A DNA stretch of 64,000 nucleotides from UMGS1312 sp964631595 (GTDB lineage Bacteria > Bacillota > Clostridia > Oscillospirales > CAG-272): the NCBI GenBank assembly GCA_964631595.1, contig CAZVXL010000002.1:1-64000 (forward strand), written 5' to 3'. The notes below the pieces were generated by a model. The model saw only the letters and a list, made by a program, of their open reading frames with translations. It had not been told where the DNA came from and ran no database searches. Of the stretch, positions 32,034 through 39,917 are shown in pieces (position 1 is the first letter of the stretch; the number at the start of each line of letters is the position of its first letter). The translations under genes and the position numbers were made by a program.

Positions 32034-33440
32034 TTAATATAGGTTTCCGTATATGTTCCGATTCGCGAAAACGGCAAAGGAGGCAAATGCCCCGAGAGAG
32101 ACGAAATTTATCGCAATGCCGAGCATATAGGCAGTGTCGAAATACGGCAGTATGAATCTGTATGCGGTAAAATACAGAGCCGACAGCGCGGCGCACCCGA
32201 GCATGATGAGCGCTCTTTTTTTGAGAGAGGCGGCAATGTCGTCGCGGTAGCGCTCGGGAACGGAGGGGAGAGACTTTGAGTGTCGAAGGCATATTCTGTA
32301 ATAGAGAAAAACGAACAGCACGGCTGCCGAGCCGAGCAGCAGAGCCTCAAGAGCCTCCGCCGCCGCCATTGTGAGATACTCACCGTCCACGCTGTTGATG
32401 TTGACGGCGCTTACATATTCGCTCTCGGATTCGAGCAGTGTGAGCATTTGTCTCTTGTAGAGCCCGTAATGCTCTTTTTGCAGAGCATACACCCTGAGCG
32501 ACAGCGGGATCACCGCCGCCGCGGGGATCAGCGGGACAAGGCACACGGTCGTTCTTCGAGAATAAGCGAACAAAACGATGACCGCGATGCACAGAACTGC
32601 CGCGGAGAAACAGCGCGGGACTACGTTGATCTGATAATCGTAGAAGCCCATGTACAGGAGCAGAGCCGCTCCGCCGAGCAGAGACAGAAGCTTCATTCCC
32701 GTGCAGGTGCGTATTTCTGTCGGATCTCCGAAGCTTTTTTTGAATTCTGCGTCAAGCGCCGGCAAAAAATCGCCGGAGGCGCCGACTTTTTTGAGAAGCA
32801 CGGTGTATCTGACAAAGAGGATCACCGCGGGGATAAGCACAAAGATGACTGCGGTAAGTGAAATGAGCCTTTCGACCGAAGAAAATCGGAAGGCGGTGAC
32901 GCTTCCGAGCCCCTCGGATTCTGAGAGCTGTAATGCGGGAAGCTCGGGGATCACGGCTCCCGCCGAGCGTATCACGATGAATATCTGCGTTGCCGTGCAC
33001 AGCTTGCCGGTGGTGTCATCGTCGATCTCTCCGTACTGCCGAACGCCGTGCTCATCGGTGTAATAGCCGTTCCTTTTGCCGATGGACAGTATTCCGGAGC
33101 CGCCGAATCTCATTGCGGCATAGTCGAAGCCGCTGAAGAATGAGCGGAATGCCGGAATGTAGATGAGCATTTCGAGCAGTGAAAAAGCGAAGGTCAGCGT
33201 AAGGGGGAGCGTATGCACGCTCTCGATATCGGCAAAGGAGAGCGCAAGCTTTAGGGCACTTATCAGAGCTCCGTATAAGAACCACCTCTTGGCGGAGCCG
33301 AGCTTTTCGACGATGTATGCTCCGTTTCCGATGCCGATCATCAACAGGATGCATCCGACAAGATCGGGGAAGATGTCGTATATTCCGAGAGTCGGATTAA
33401 GCAGGAAAAGAATACCCGCTCCGATAGGAAGCAGCTTCAT
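32034..33440 (-). CDS. Multi-pass membrane protein of unknown function
   Basis: 468 residues that I do not recognise. Hydrophobic stretches suggest roughly eight to ten membrane helices. The N-terminus (MKLLPIGAGILFLLNPTLGI, then YDIFPDLVGCILLMIGI) resembles the start of the next upstream protein in style, with a short first helix pair. Two hydrophilic regions stand out: about 120-160 (NGYYTDEHGVRQYGEIDDDT) and about 345-380. No signature of a transporter or enzyme is visible. AAAGGAAATTC precedes the ATG. Third gene of the unit secA-33465-32034, so expression is presumably tied to the Sec system. Confidence 0.75.
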   Translation of the reverse strand: MKLLPIGAGILFLLNPTLGIYDIFPDLVGCILLMIGIGNGAYIVEKLGSAKRWFLYGALISALKLALSFADIESVHTLPLTLTFAFSLLEMLIYIPAFRSFFSGFDYAAMRFGGSGILSIGKRNGYYTDEHGVRQYGEIDDDTTGKLCTATQIFIVIRSAGAVIPELPALQLSESEGLGSVTAFRFSSVERLISLTAVIFVLIPAVILFVRYTVLLKKVGASGDFLPALDAEFKKSFGDPTEIRTCTGMKLLSLLGGAALLLYMGFYDYQINVVPRCFSAAVLCIAVIVLFAYSRRTTVCLVPLIPAAAVIPLSLRVYALQKEHYGLYKRQMLTLLESESEYVSAVNINSVDGEYLTMAAAEALEALLLGSAAVLFVFLYYRICLRHSKSLPSVPERYRDDIAASLKKRALIMLGCAALSALYFTAYRFILPYFDTAYMLGIAINFVSLGAFASFAVFANRNIYGNLY

Positions 33441-33464
33441 TTTTGAATTTCCTTTGCTACCGAT

Positions 33465-34211
33465 TTACTTGTTTTTCTTTTTGCTGTCCTCGGAGAGCTT
33501 CTCCGCGTGGGAGAGCTCATCGCGCAGACTGCGCTCCCGCTTCTTTTCCTTGGGAGTATTTACAGCCGCTTGAATACGGTCGAGCCTGTCACCGATACGT
33601 CCGAGAATACCGAGGCTCTCGCCCTTTTCCTCGGCTCTCACTGCCTCCTCCGGCGCGATCCATTTCATGCAGGACATTATGAGGAACGCTGTCATAAGCA
33701 GCCAGACCGCATTGAACAGGGTAAGACCGGCGGCTGTTACGTTGTATACTCTGACGGAAGCCGAGGCGATCCTGTCCCCGAGAATATAGAACAGGAGCCA
33801 CGCGACAGAGTACACCGCGAACACCGCGATGTATGCCCGACATCTTTTTGCGATATCGGGAAGCCCGACCTCGGAGGCGAGCTTTGCCACGGCAAAGAAA
33901 AGGGAAACGTAAAACATAAGAGCCGCGATAGGCAGAATGTAATTCTGCAAAACGGCGTAGAACGTCGCCCATGCTCCGCTTTTCTCGGATAAGCCGTAGC
34001 CCATGACCCTCATTGCGGCACAGGCGCCGTATACGACCGCAAGCAGGGCGGTCGCACCGGAGGTGATCCGGAAGGATCTGTGATAAGCCGAGAGCATGAT
34101 AAGCCCTCCGAGCATGATAAGACAGCCGATTATATCACAGAAAAGATACATGGAGAAGAAGGCGGAGCCGAAGGTTATGAGATATCCTATAAAAAGTATT
34201 CCGAAGCCCAT
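33465..34211 (-). CDS. Membrane protein of unknown function with charged C-terminal tail
   Basis: 248 residues. About five or six membrane helices (MGFGILFIGYLITFGSAFFS onward) fill the first 190 residues. The last 55 residues are very charged (RAEEKGESLGILGRIGDRLD, then many Lys/Arg/Glu) and probably cytoplasmic and helical. No known domain recognised. AAAGGACAGG precedes the ATG; secA ends 27 bases upstream and the next membrane gene starts 24 bases downstream. Pairing with secA may be regulatory or simply positional. Confidence 0.75.
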   Translation of the reverse strand: MGFGILFIGYLITFGSAFFSMYLFCDIIGCLIMLGGLIMLSAYHRSFRITSGATALLAVVYGACAAMRVMGYGLSEKSGAWATFYAVLQNYILPIAALMFYVSLFFAVAKLASEVGLPDIAKRCRAYIAVFAVYSVAWLLFYILGDRIASASVRVYNVTAAGLTLFNAVWLLMTAFLIMSCMKWIAPEEAVRAEEKGESLGILGRIGDRLDRIQAAVNTPKEKKRERSLRDELSHAEKLSEDSKKKNK

Positions 34212-34238
34212 GACCTGTCCTTTCGGATGATGACGGAA

Positions 34239-37040
34239 TCATTTCTCGGCATCATCGTTTACAATACCGCTTCCGCAGCACTTCTTGTATTTTTTGCCGC
34301 TTCCGCAGGGGCAGGGGTCGTTTCTGCCGACCTTCTCACTGCTTTTCACAAAGGTGCGTGCGGCGGGGGGATTTGCAACAGGTCCCTTGACAGGCCCCTT
34401 GGCAAGTGTCGGTCGGAGAGCTGCGCCGCCGCCCGTGCTTACGGGCTTTGCGACCTCAACACGCTTGGTGACCGATTCGCGCGGAACCACGGAGAGTATT
34501 CCGCGAACGGTGTCGTCTCTGATCTGCGCGATCATCTCGTCAAACAGATCGGCACCCTGTATTCTGTATTCGTTGATGGGATTGCGCTGGGCATATGCCT
34601 GAAGTCCGATGCTGTTCATCAGTGAGTCCATATCCTCAAGATGATCCATCCACTTTATGTCTACGTTGCGAAGAAGTACAGCCTTCTCCACCTCACGCAT
34701 CGTGTCCTCACCGAATACCTCGGTCTCCTTGTGCTCATAGAGCTTACTTGCTCTGTCGAGCAGAGTCTCACGCACGGTCTCACGAACAGAGGCGGCACCG
34801 CCGTCAAGCTCGGCAAAATCGCCGCCGGCGGTCAGGAGCCCGCGATAGCGCTCGCGAAGACCGTCGATATCCCAAGCGGAGATATCGTCCTCGTGGAGAT
34901 ATGCATCAACGGCATCGTTGATGGTGTTTTCAAGCATTGCCATGATCTTGTCGCGGATGCTTGCATTGTTGAGAACGTCGGAGCGCTGCTTGTATATTAT
35001 CTCACGCTGCTGATTCATTACATCGTCGTAGGCAAGCACGTTCTTACGGCGATTGAAGTTCTCACCCTCAAGGTGCTTCTGCGCGTTTTCGATGGAGTTC
35101 GAGAGCAGCTTTTCACCGATGGGAGTATCGTCGTCCATGCCGAGCCTGTCGATGAGCCCCATGATGCGCTCACTTCCGAACAGTCTCATGAGATCGTCCT
35201 CAAGGGAAAGGAAGAAGCGCGATTCACCCGGATCTCCCTGACGTCCGCTTCGACCTCTGAGCTGATTGTCTATGCGTCGGCTCTCGTGACGCTCCGTTCC
35301 GATGACGAACAGACCGCCTGCGGCACATACCTTCTCCGCCTCGGGGCGTATCTCGTCCTGATATTTCTTAAAGAGACTGCGATAAACCTCTCTTGCCGCG
35401 AGCTCCTCCTCGGAGATGCTCTGGAGAGAGCCTGCCGCGATGTTGATGACCTCCTCGTCGTAGCCGTTCTTACGCATCTCTGCCTTTGCAAGGTATTCGG
35501 CGTTTCCGCCGAGCAGAATATCGGTACCGCGTCCCGCCATGTTGGTCGAGATCGTGACCGCACCGAGCTTACCTGCCTGAGCGACTATATCCGCCTCACG
35601 CTCATGATGCTTGGCGTTGAGGACGGTGTGGCGTATGCCCTCCGCCTTCAGCTTCGCGGAGAGCTCCTCGGATTTTTCGACGGAGACGGTGCCGACGAGC
35701 ACGGGCTGTCCCTTTTCGTGACATTCCTTGATCTGAGCGATGATGGCTCTGTCCTTGCCCGCCTTGGACTTGTACACCATGTCCGGGTAGTCCTTGCGGA
35801 TCATCGGCTTGTTAGTGGGAACCTCAACGACATCGAGATTGTATATCTCTCTGAACTCAACCTCCTCGGAGAGAGCCGTACCGGTCATTCCGGAGAGCTT
35901 GTCGTACATTCTGAAGTAATTCTGGAAGGTGATCGTGGCGATCGTGCGGTTTTCCTTCTGGATCTGCACGTTTTCCTTCGCTTCTATAGCCTGATGAAGT
36001 CCGTCGGAATAGCGGCGACCGGGCATTATTCTTCCCGTGAAGGAGTCGACTATCAAAACCTCGTTGTCCTTGATAACGTAATCTATATCGCGTTTCATGA
36101 TACCGTGAGCGCGGATAGCCTGATAGATGTGGTGGGATATCTCGGCATTGTCGGGATCGGACAGATTCTCAAGCCCGAAAAACTCCTCTGCCTTTTTGAT
36201 ACCGGATGCGGTGAGAGTGGTGCTTTTCGCCTTTTCGTCAACGATGTAGTCCGCATCAATGTCATCGTGGATCTCCTTTGAATCAAGCTCCTTGATGACG
36301 AATACGCGGAGACGCTTTGCGAACTGCTCCGCCTTGTCGTAAAGCTCGTTCGTCTTTGTGCCCTGACCGGATATGATAAGAGGAGTACGAGCCTCATCAA
36401 TGAGAATGGAGTCTACCTCGTCGACGATGGCGAAATTGTGTCCTCTCTGAACGAGATTCTCCTTGTAGGTCACCATGTTGTCGCGCAGATAGTCGAAGCC
36501 GAACTCATTGTTTGTACCGTAGGTTATGTCGCTGTTGTAGGCGATCTGCTTTTCCGTGCGCGTCTGGTCGTGCAGTACGAGACCGGTGGAAAGTCCGAGA
36601 TACTCGTAGACTCTGCCCATCTCCTCCGCGCCGACTCTTGCAAGGTACTCGTTTACCGTGACGACGTGAACGCCCTTGCCTGTGAGGGCATTGAGGTAAG
36701 AGGGCATGACCGCCACGAGCGTTTTACCCTCACCTGTTTTCATTTCGGCAATACGTCCCTGATGAAGCAGAAGTCCGCCGATGAGCTGAACTCTGAAGGG
36801 ACGCTTGGACAGGACACGGTCTGCCGCCTCACGAACGAGAGCAAAGGCATCCGGCAATACGGAATCAAGCTCGGCACCCTCGGAGAGCTGCTTTTTGAAT
36901 TTAAGAGTACGCTCCGCCATTTCCGCATCGGAGAGTGCGGCATAGGTGTCGGCAAGCCCCTCAATATGATTTATGACAGAGAGCTGCTTTTTGATCTGTC
37001 TGTCACTGTAGGTTCCGAAAATTTTAGAATAAAGTCCCAT
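34239..37040 (-). CDS. secA: Preprotein translocase ATPase SecA
   Basis: 933 residues. Drives proteins through SecYEG. It starts MGLYSKIFGTYSDRQIKKQL. The first nucleotide-binding fold has GGLLLHQGRIAEMKTGEGKT (Walker A) and VDEVDSILIDEARTPL (DEAD-type box). Also present are TNMAGRGTDI, GRSGRQGDPG and the helical scaffold region KWMDHLEDMDSLMNSIGLQA. The Pro/Val-rich linker leads to a complete zinc-binding SecB-type tail, RNDPCPCGSGKKYKKCCG. Ribosome site CAGGAGC. Heads a minus-strand unit with two unknown membrane proteins. Confidence 0.97.
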   Translation of the reverse strand: MGLYSKIFGTYSDRQIKKQLSVINHIEGLADTYAALSDAEMAERTLKFKKQLSEGAELDSVLPDAFALVREAADRVLSKRPFRVQLIGGLLLHQGRIAEMKTGEGKTLVAVMPSYLNALTGKGVHVVTVNEYLARVGAEEMGRVYEYLGLSTGLVLHDQTRTEKQIAYNSDITYGTNNEFGFDYLRDNMVTYKENLVQRGHNFAIVDEVDSILIDEARTPLIISGQGTKTNELYDKAEQFAKRLRVFVIKELDSKEIHDDIDADYIVDEKAKSTTLTASGIKKAEEFFGLENLSDPDNAEISHHIYQAIRAHGIMKRDIDYVIKDNEVLIVDSFTGRIMPGRRYSDGLHQAIEAKENVQIQKENRTIATITFQNYFRMYDKLSGMTGTALSEEVEFREIYNLDVVEVPTNKPMIRKDYPDMVYKSKAGKDRAIIAQIKECHEKGQPVLVGTVSVEKSEELSAKLKAEGIRHTVLNAKHHEREADIVAQAGKLGAVTISTNMAGRGTDILLGGNAEYLAKAEMRKNGYDEEVINIAAGSLQSISEEELAAREVYRSLFKKYQDEIRPEAEKVCAAGGLFVIGTERHESRRIDNQLRGRSGRQGDPGESRFFLSLEDDLMRLFGSERIMGLIDRLGMDDDTPIGEKLLSNSIENAQKHLEGENFNRRKNVLAYDDVMNQQREIIYKQRSDVLNNASIRDKIMAMLENTINDAVDAYLHEDDISAWDIDGLRERYRGLLTAGGDFAELDGGAASVRETVRETLLDRASKLYEHKETEVFGEDTMREVEKAVLLRNVDIKWMDHLEDMDSLMNSIGLQAYAQRNPINEYRIQGADLFDEMIAQIRDDTVRGILSVVPRESVTKRVEVAKPVSTGGGAALRPTLAKGPVKGPVANPPAARTFVKSSEKVGRNDPCPCGSGKKYKKCCGSGIVNDDAEK

Positions 37041-37118
37041 AATAGCTCCTGATATTTCATTACTCGGTACTTGGTTAATGATTATCCGATAGGGGATAAA
37101 AATACAAACTTACATATC

Positions 37119-37124
37119 ATTATA
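37119..37124 (-). promoter_or_regulatory. Probable -10 box of secA
   Basis: TATAAT on the minus strand (37124-37119) in an AT-rich gap, about 80 bases before secA. The sequence 17 bases upstream (TTCCTT) is a poor -35 box. The hom terminator at 37203-37233 makes an independent secA promoter necessary. Confidence 0.35.
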
Positions 37125-37202
37125 CAACATTTGAAAGGAAAAAGGAATACATTTTTGTAAATATTTTTACGGGTACGCCGTTTGACCTCGGTAAAGCAAA
37201 AG

Positions 37203-37233
37203 ATAAAGGCTGTACGTGAAATACCGTACAGCC
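37203..37233 (-). terminator. Terminator of hom
   Basis: GGCTGTACG (37208-37216) pairs perfectly with CGTACAGCC (37225-37233). On the minus strand it is followed by TTTATCTTTT. Confidence 0.8.
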
Positions 37234-37248
37234 CGATATGCTTTTGTG

Positions 37249-38469
37249 TCAGCTCAGAATACGTATCGCCGCTTCCGCGCCGAGAGCGGAGCTTGCCGCC
37301 GTCGCGCGGTCATGGGAGACCGTGCCGGTGATAAATTCGGTATATCCCTCCGGCGCACCGGGAAGAACGGTAACGTCGCCCATGAGCTCCGATGCCTTCT
37401 CACATATGCCGGATACGTCGCCGCCATTGACTCTCATGTACCATGAGAAGCGGCTGTCGCCTATCGGAAGCACAAGCTCCGGCTCGGCGGCGCTCCATTC
37501 TGAGGGATATTCGGCAGAGCCGTGACCTGCCGCGATCATAAATACGTCGGATACCATTGCCGCCGCAGTGGGATATCTGCCCGCACCGCGTCCGTAGTAC
37601 ATGACCTCACCTGTCATGGCGCAGTCTGCAAGGACTGCATTGAATACGTCGCTCACACCCGAGAGGGGAGAGTCGGAGGGCACGATGAACGGACTTACCA
37701 TGACGGAGAGCCCACCGTTCTCTCTGCGGAAGCGTCCGAGCAGCTTTACGGTACCGCCGAAGCGCTTTGCCGCATCCATGTCGGCACGGCTGAGAGAGGT
37801 CATGGATTCACAGTACACGGAGCTGTCGGGTACGAGAACTCCGGTCGCGATGGCGGTCAGGATCATGATCTTGCGCTTCGCGTCGATGCCGTCAACGTCG
37901 GCAGAGGGATTTGCCTCGGCGTATCCCAGCTTTTGAGCCTCACGCAGTGCGGTATCGAAGGATTCTCCGTTCTTATCCATTGCGGTGAGGATATAGTTTG
38001 TGGTTCCGTTGAGGATACCCGTGATGCCGTTGATCCTGTCGGAGGCAAGAGATGTACGCAGAGAGCGCAGTACCGGAATACCACCGCCGACGGCGGCCTC
38101 GTACATATACTCTACGCCGTTCTCCGCCGCACAGGCAAGCAGCTCACAGCCGTGCTTTGCCACGACCTCCTTGTTGGAGGTGACTACGCTCTTTTTGGCT
38201 CTCATGCACGACAGCGAAAATTCAAGCGCGGGGTGAGAGCCGCCCATAGCCTCGCATACGATTGAGACGTCGGGATCGTTTATTATCACCTCTATATCGT
38301 GAACAACGCGGTCGGCATACGGAGAATCGGGAAAATCTCTGAGATCGAGAATGTACTTGACGTACATCTCCTCCCCGAGCCTTTCCTTGATGAGTGCGCC
38401 GTTTTCCGCAATGACCTCGGCAATTCCTCCGCCGACTACGCCGAAGCCCAAAATTGCAATGTTAATCAT
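37249..38469 (-). CDS. hom: Homoserine dehydrogenase
   Basis: 406 residues. Reduces aspartate semialdehyde to homoserine with NAD(P)H, the branch point to threonine and methionine. NAD site GFGVVGGGIAEVI at the N-terminus; catalytic-domain motifs GGGIPVLRSLRTSLASDRIN, GILNGTTNYIL, YAEANPSADVDGIDAKRK and GRGAGRYPTAAAMVSD. The C-terminal 70 residues look like an ACT-type regulatory domain, as in feedback-inhibited forms. Single gene with its own promoter and terminator; threonine genes are not adjacent. The leader holds a stem-loop (38491-38511). Confidence 0.95.
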   Translation of the reverse strand: MINIAILGFGVVGGGIAEVIAENGALIKERLGEEMYVKYILDLRDFPDSPYADRVVHDIEVIINDPDVSIVCEAMGGSHPALEFSLSCMRAKKSVVTSNKEVVAKHGCELLACAAENGVEYMYEAAVGGGIPVLRSLRTSLASDRINGITGILNGTTNYILTAMDKNGESFDTALREAQKLGYAEANPSADVDGIDAKRKIMILTAIATGVLVPDSSVYCESMTSLSRADMDAAKRFGGTVKLLGRFRRENGGLSVMVSPFIVPSDSPLSGVSDVFNAVLADCAMTGEVMYYGRGAGRYPTAAAMVSDVFMIAAGHGSAEYPSEWSAAEPELVLPIGDSRFSWYMRVNGGDVSGICEKASELMGDVTVLPGAPEGYTEFITGTVSHDRATAASSALGAEAAIRILS

Positions 38470-38490
38470 CTTATGTAAGCCCTTTCCTGT

Positions 38491-38511
38491 GCCGAGGACT
38501 AAGACCTCGGC
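38491..38511 (-). promoter_or_regulatory. Stem-loop in the hom leader
   Basis: GCCGAGG (38491-38497) and CCTCGGC (38505-38511) form a 7-base perfect stem with a 7-base loop, within about 10 bases of the hom ribosome site AGGAAAGGG. No T-run follows on the minus strand, so it is not a terminator. It could affect ribosome access or mRNA stability. Confidence 0.45.
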
Positions 38512-38530
38512 AAAATACGTCCTTTTTTAT

Positions 38531-38560
38531 ATTGTATTATACCGCACAGTATAAAGTCAA
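38531..38560 (-). promoter_or_regulatory. Probable hom promoter
   Basis: On the minus strand TTGACT (38560-38555), 18 bases, TACAAT (38536-38531). A perfect TATAAT overlaps (38541-38536) but only 13 bases from the -35 box. Confidence 0.5.
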
Positions 38561-38653
38561 GTGATATCTCGGATTTTTCGCATCCGTCGGTCAGACGGAC
38601 GGCATTGCCCTCAAGGCTCCGGATCACGTGCCGGATGCGTCCTCTGAGACGAC

Positions 38654-38902
38654 TTATTTGCGGTCAAACAGCCCCTTCAAACGAAGTCGCCTTTTCTCCG
38701 CCTCCGCCGCATCGACCCTATCACACAGACTGACCGATATGACACTGTCTCCGTCAAAGCATACCGCGACTGTATCGCCGTCATGCACCGCATTACACAG
38801 TTCACTCGGGAGCGGCACGGGGAGCAGCTCGCCTCCGTCGGGCGCATAGCATACGGCAACGCCCTCCTCTATGCGATCTACCCTCAGACAGAGCCGCCTC
38901 AT
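38654..38902 (-). CDS. DUF3006-family small protein
   Basis: 82 residues. The start matches the DUF3006 pattern: a DRIEEGVAVCYAPDGGELLP-type opening in which a short beta-barrel-like unit ends with VHDGDTVAVCFDGDSV. The charged C-terminus (EAEKRRLRLKGLFDRK) is also usual. The ATG overlaps the trpS stop by four bases (ATGA), strong support for a real, translationally coupled gene. Family function is unknown; members often lie beside metallo-beta-lactamase genes, which is not the case here. Confidence 0.75.
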   Translation of the reverse strand: MRRLCLRVDRIEEGVAVCYAPDGGELLPVPLPSELCNAVHDGDTVAVCFDGDSVISVSLCDRVDAAEAEKRRLRLKGLFDRK

Positions 38903-39903
38903 CTCGGAAGCTCTGTGAAGCCGATCCTGCGGCGCACCTTGGACATCGTCCTTGCTGCGGCGGCTCCCGCTTCCGCGGCACCGTCTTTCATAACGCCTTC
39001 AAGATACGCCTTGTCCGCCAGAAGCCTTTGATATTCGGCTTGCACGGGAGCAAGAGAATCCGCGCAGACCTCACCGACGGCTGCCTTGAAATCTCCGTAG
39101 CCCTTGCCCTCAAACTCACGCTCCGTCTCATCAAAGCTCTTGCCCGTAAAGGCACCGTAGATCGACATGAGATTTTCGATCCCCGCCTTGCCCTCGCCGC
39201 GACGGATCTCGGAGCCTGAATCGGTGACGGCTCTCTTGAATTTGCGAAGTATTACATCTCTCGGATCGAGGACGCGAACAACGGCGTTCTCGTTTTCGTC
39301 CGATTTCGACATCTTGCGCTCGGGATTTGCAAGAGACATTATCTTAGCCGAGGTCTCGGGAATATACGGATCGGGCACCACGAAGGTGTCTCCGTAAATA
39401 CCGTTGAAGCGCTCCGCGACGTTTCGCGCAAGCTCCAAATGCTGCTTTTGATCCGCTCCCACCGGAACGAGCTCCGTTTGATACAGAAGAATATCGGCAG
39501 CCATGAGCGAGGGGTAGGTGAACAGACCCGCATTGATGTTGTCCGCATTCTTTGCGCTCTTGTCCTTGAACTGAGTCATTCTGCCGAGCTCACCGAACAT
39601 CGTGTAGCAGTCGAGCACCCAGCCGAGCTCCGCGTGCGCGGGCACGTGGCTTTGAACGAACAGCACGTTCTTTTGCGGATCGAGTCCGCAGGCGATATAG
39701 AGTGCAAGAGTCTCATAGGTGCGGCGTCTCAGCTCGGCGGGGACTTGGCGAACGGTTATGGCGTGCATATCCACAACGCAGTAATAGCAACGATACTCGT
39801 CGGAGAAGGCGGAGAAATTCCGAATAGCTCCGAGATAGTTTCCGATCGTCAGCACACCGGAGGGCTGAACTCCGGAAAATACGACTTTTTTATCCTTAAA
39901 CAT
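38899..39903 (-). CDS. trpS: Tryptophanyl-tRNA synthetase
   Basis: 334 residues, class Ic. HIGH-type motif in VLTIGNYLGAI, KMSKS motif in ERKMSKSDEN, and the Trp-pocket region MHAITVRQVP. Length and spacing are standard. AAAGGAAC before ATG 39903, 14 bases after the beta-glucosidase stop, so the two are co-transcribed. There is no room for a T-box leader of its own; regulation by tryptophan would have to act upstream. Confidence 0.96.
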   Translation of the reverse strand: MFKDKKVVFSGVQPSGVLTIGNYLGAIRNFSAFSDEYRCYYCVVDMHAITVRQVPAELRRRTYETLALYIACGLDPQKNVLFVQSHVPAHAELGWVLDCYTMFGELGRMTQFKDKSAKNADNINAGLFTYPSLMAADILLYQTELVPVGADQKQHLELARNVAERFNGIYGDTFVVPDPYIPETSAKIMSLANPERKMSKSDENENAVVRVLDPRDVILRKFKRAVTDSGSEIRRGEGKAGIENLMSIYGAFTGKSFDETEREFEGKGYGDFKAAVGEVCADSLAPVQAEYQRLLADKAYLEGVMKDGAAEAGAAAARTMSKVRRRIGFTELPR

Positions 39904-39917
39904 ATCAAACAGTTCCT

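Noticed and set aside
34641..36281. 546-codon open frame on the plus strand
   Set aside because: It lies opposite secA, which has complete family motifs. The antisense product has no domain, and long shadow frames are common opposite GC-rich genes.
38580..38639. GCATCCG/CGGATGC inverted repeat after the DUF3006 gene as terminator
   Set aside because: The loop is very long and the minus strand reads A, not T, after it.
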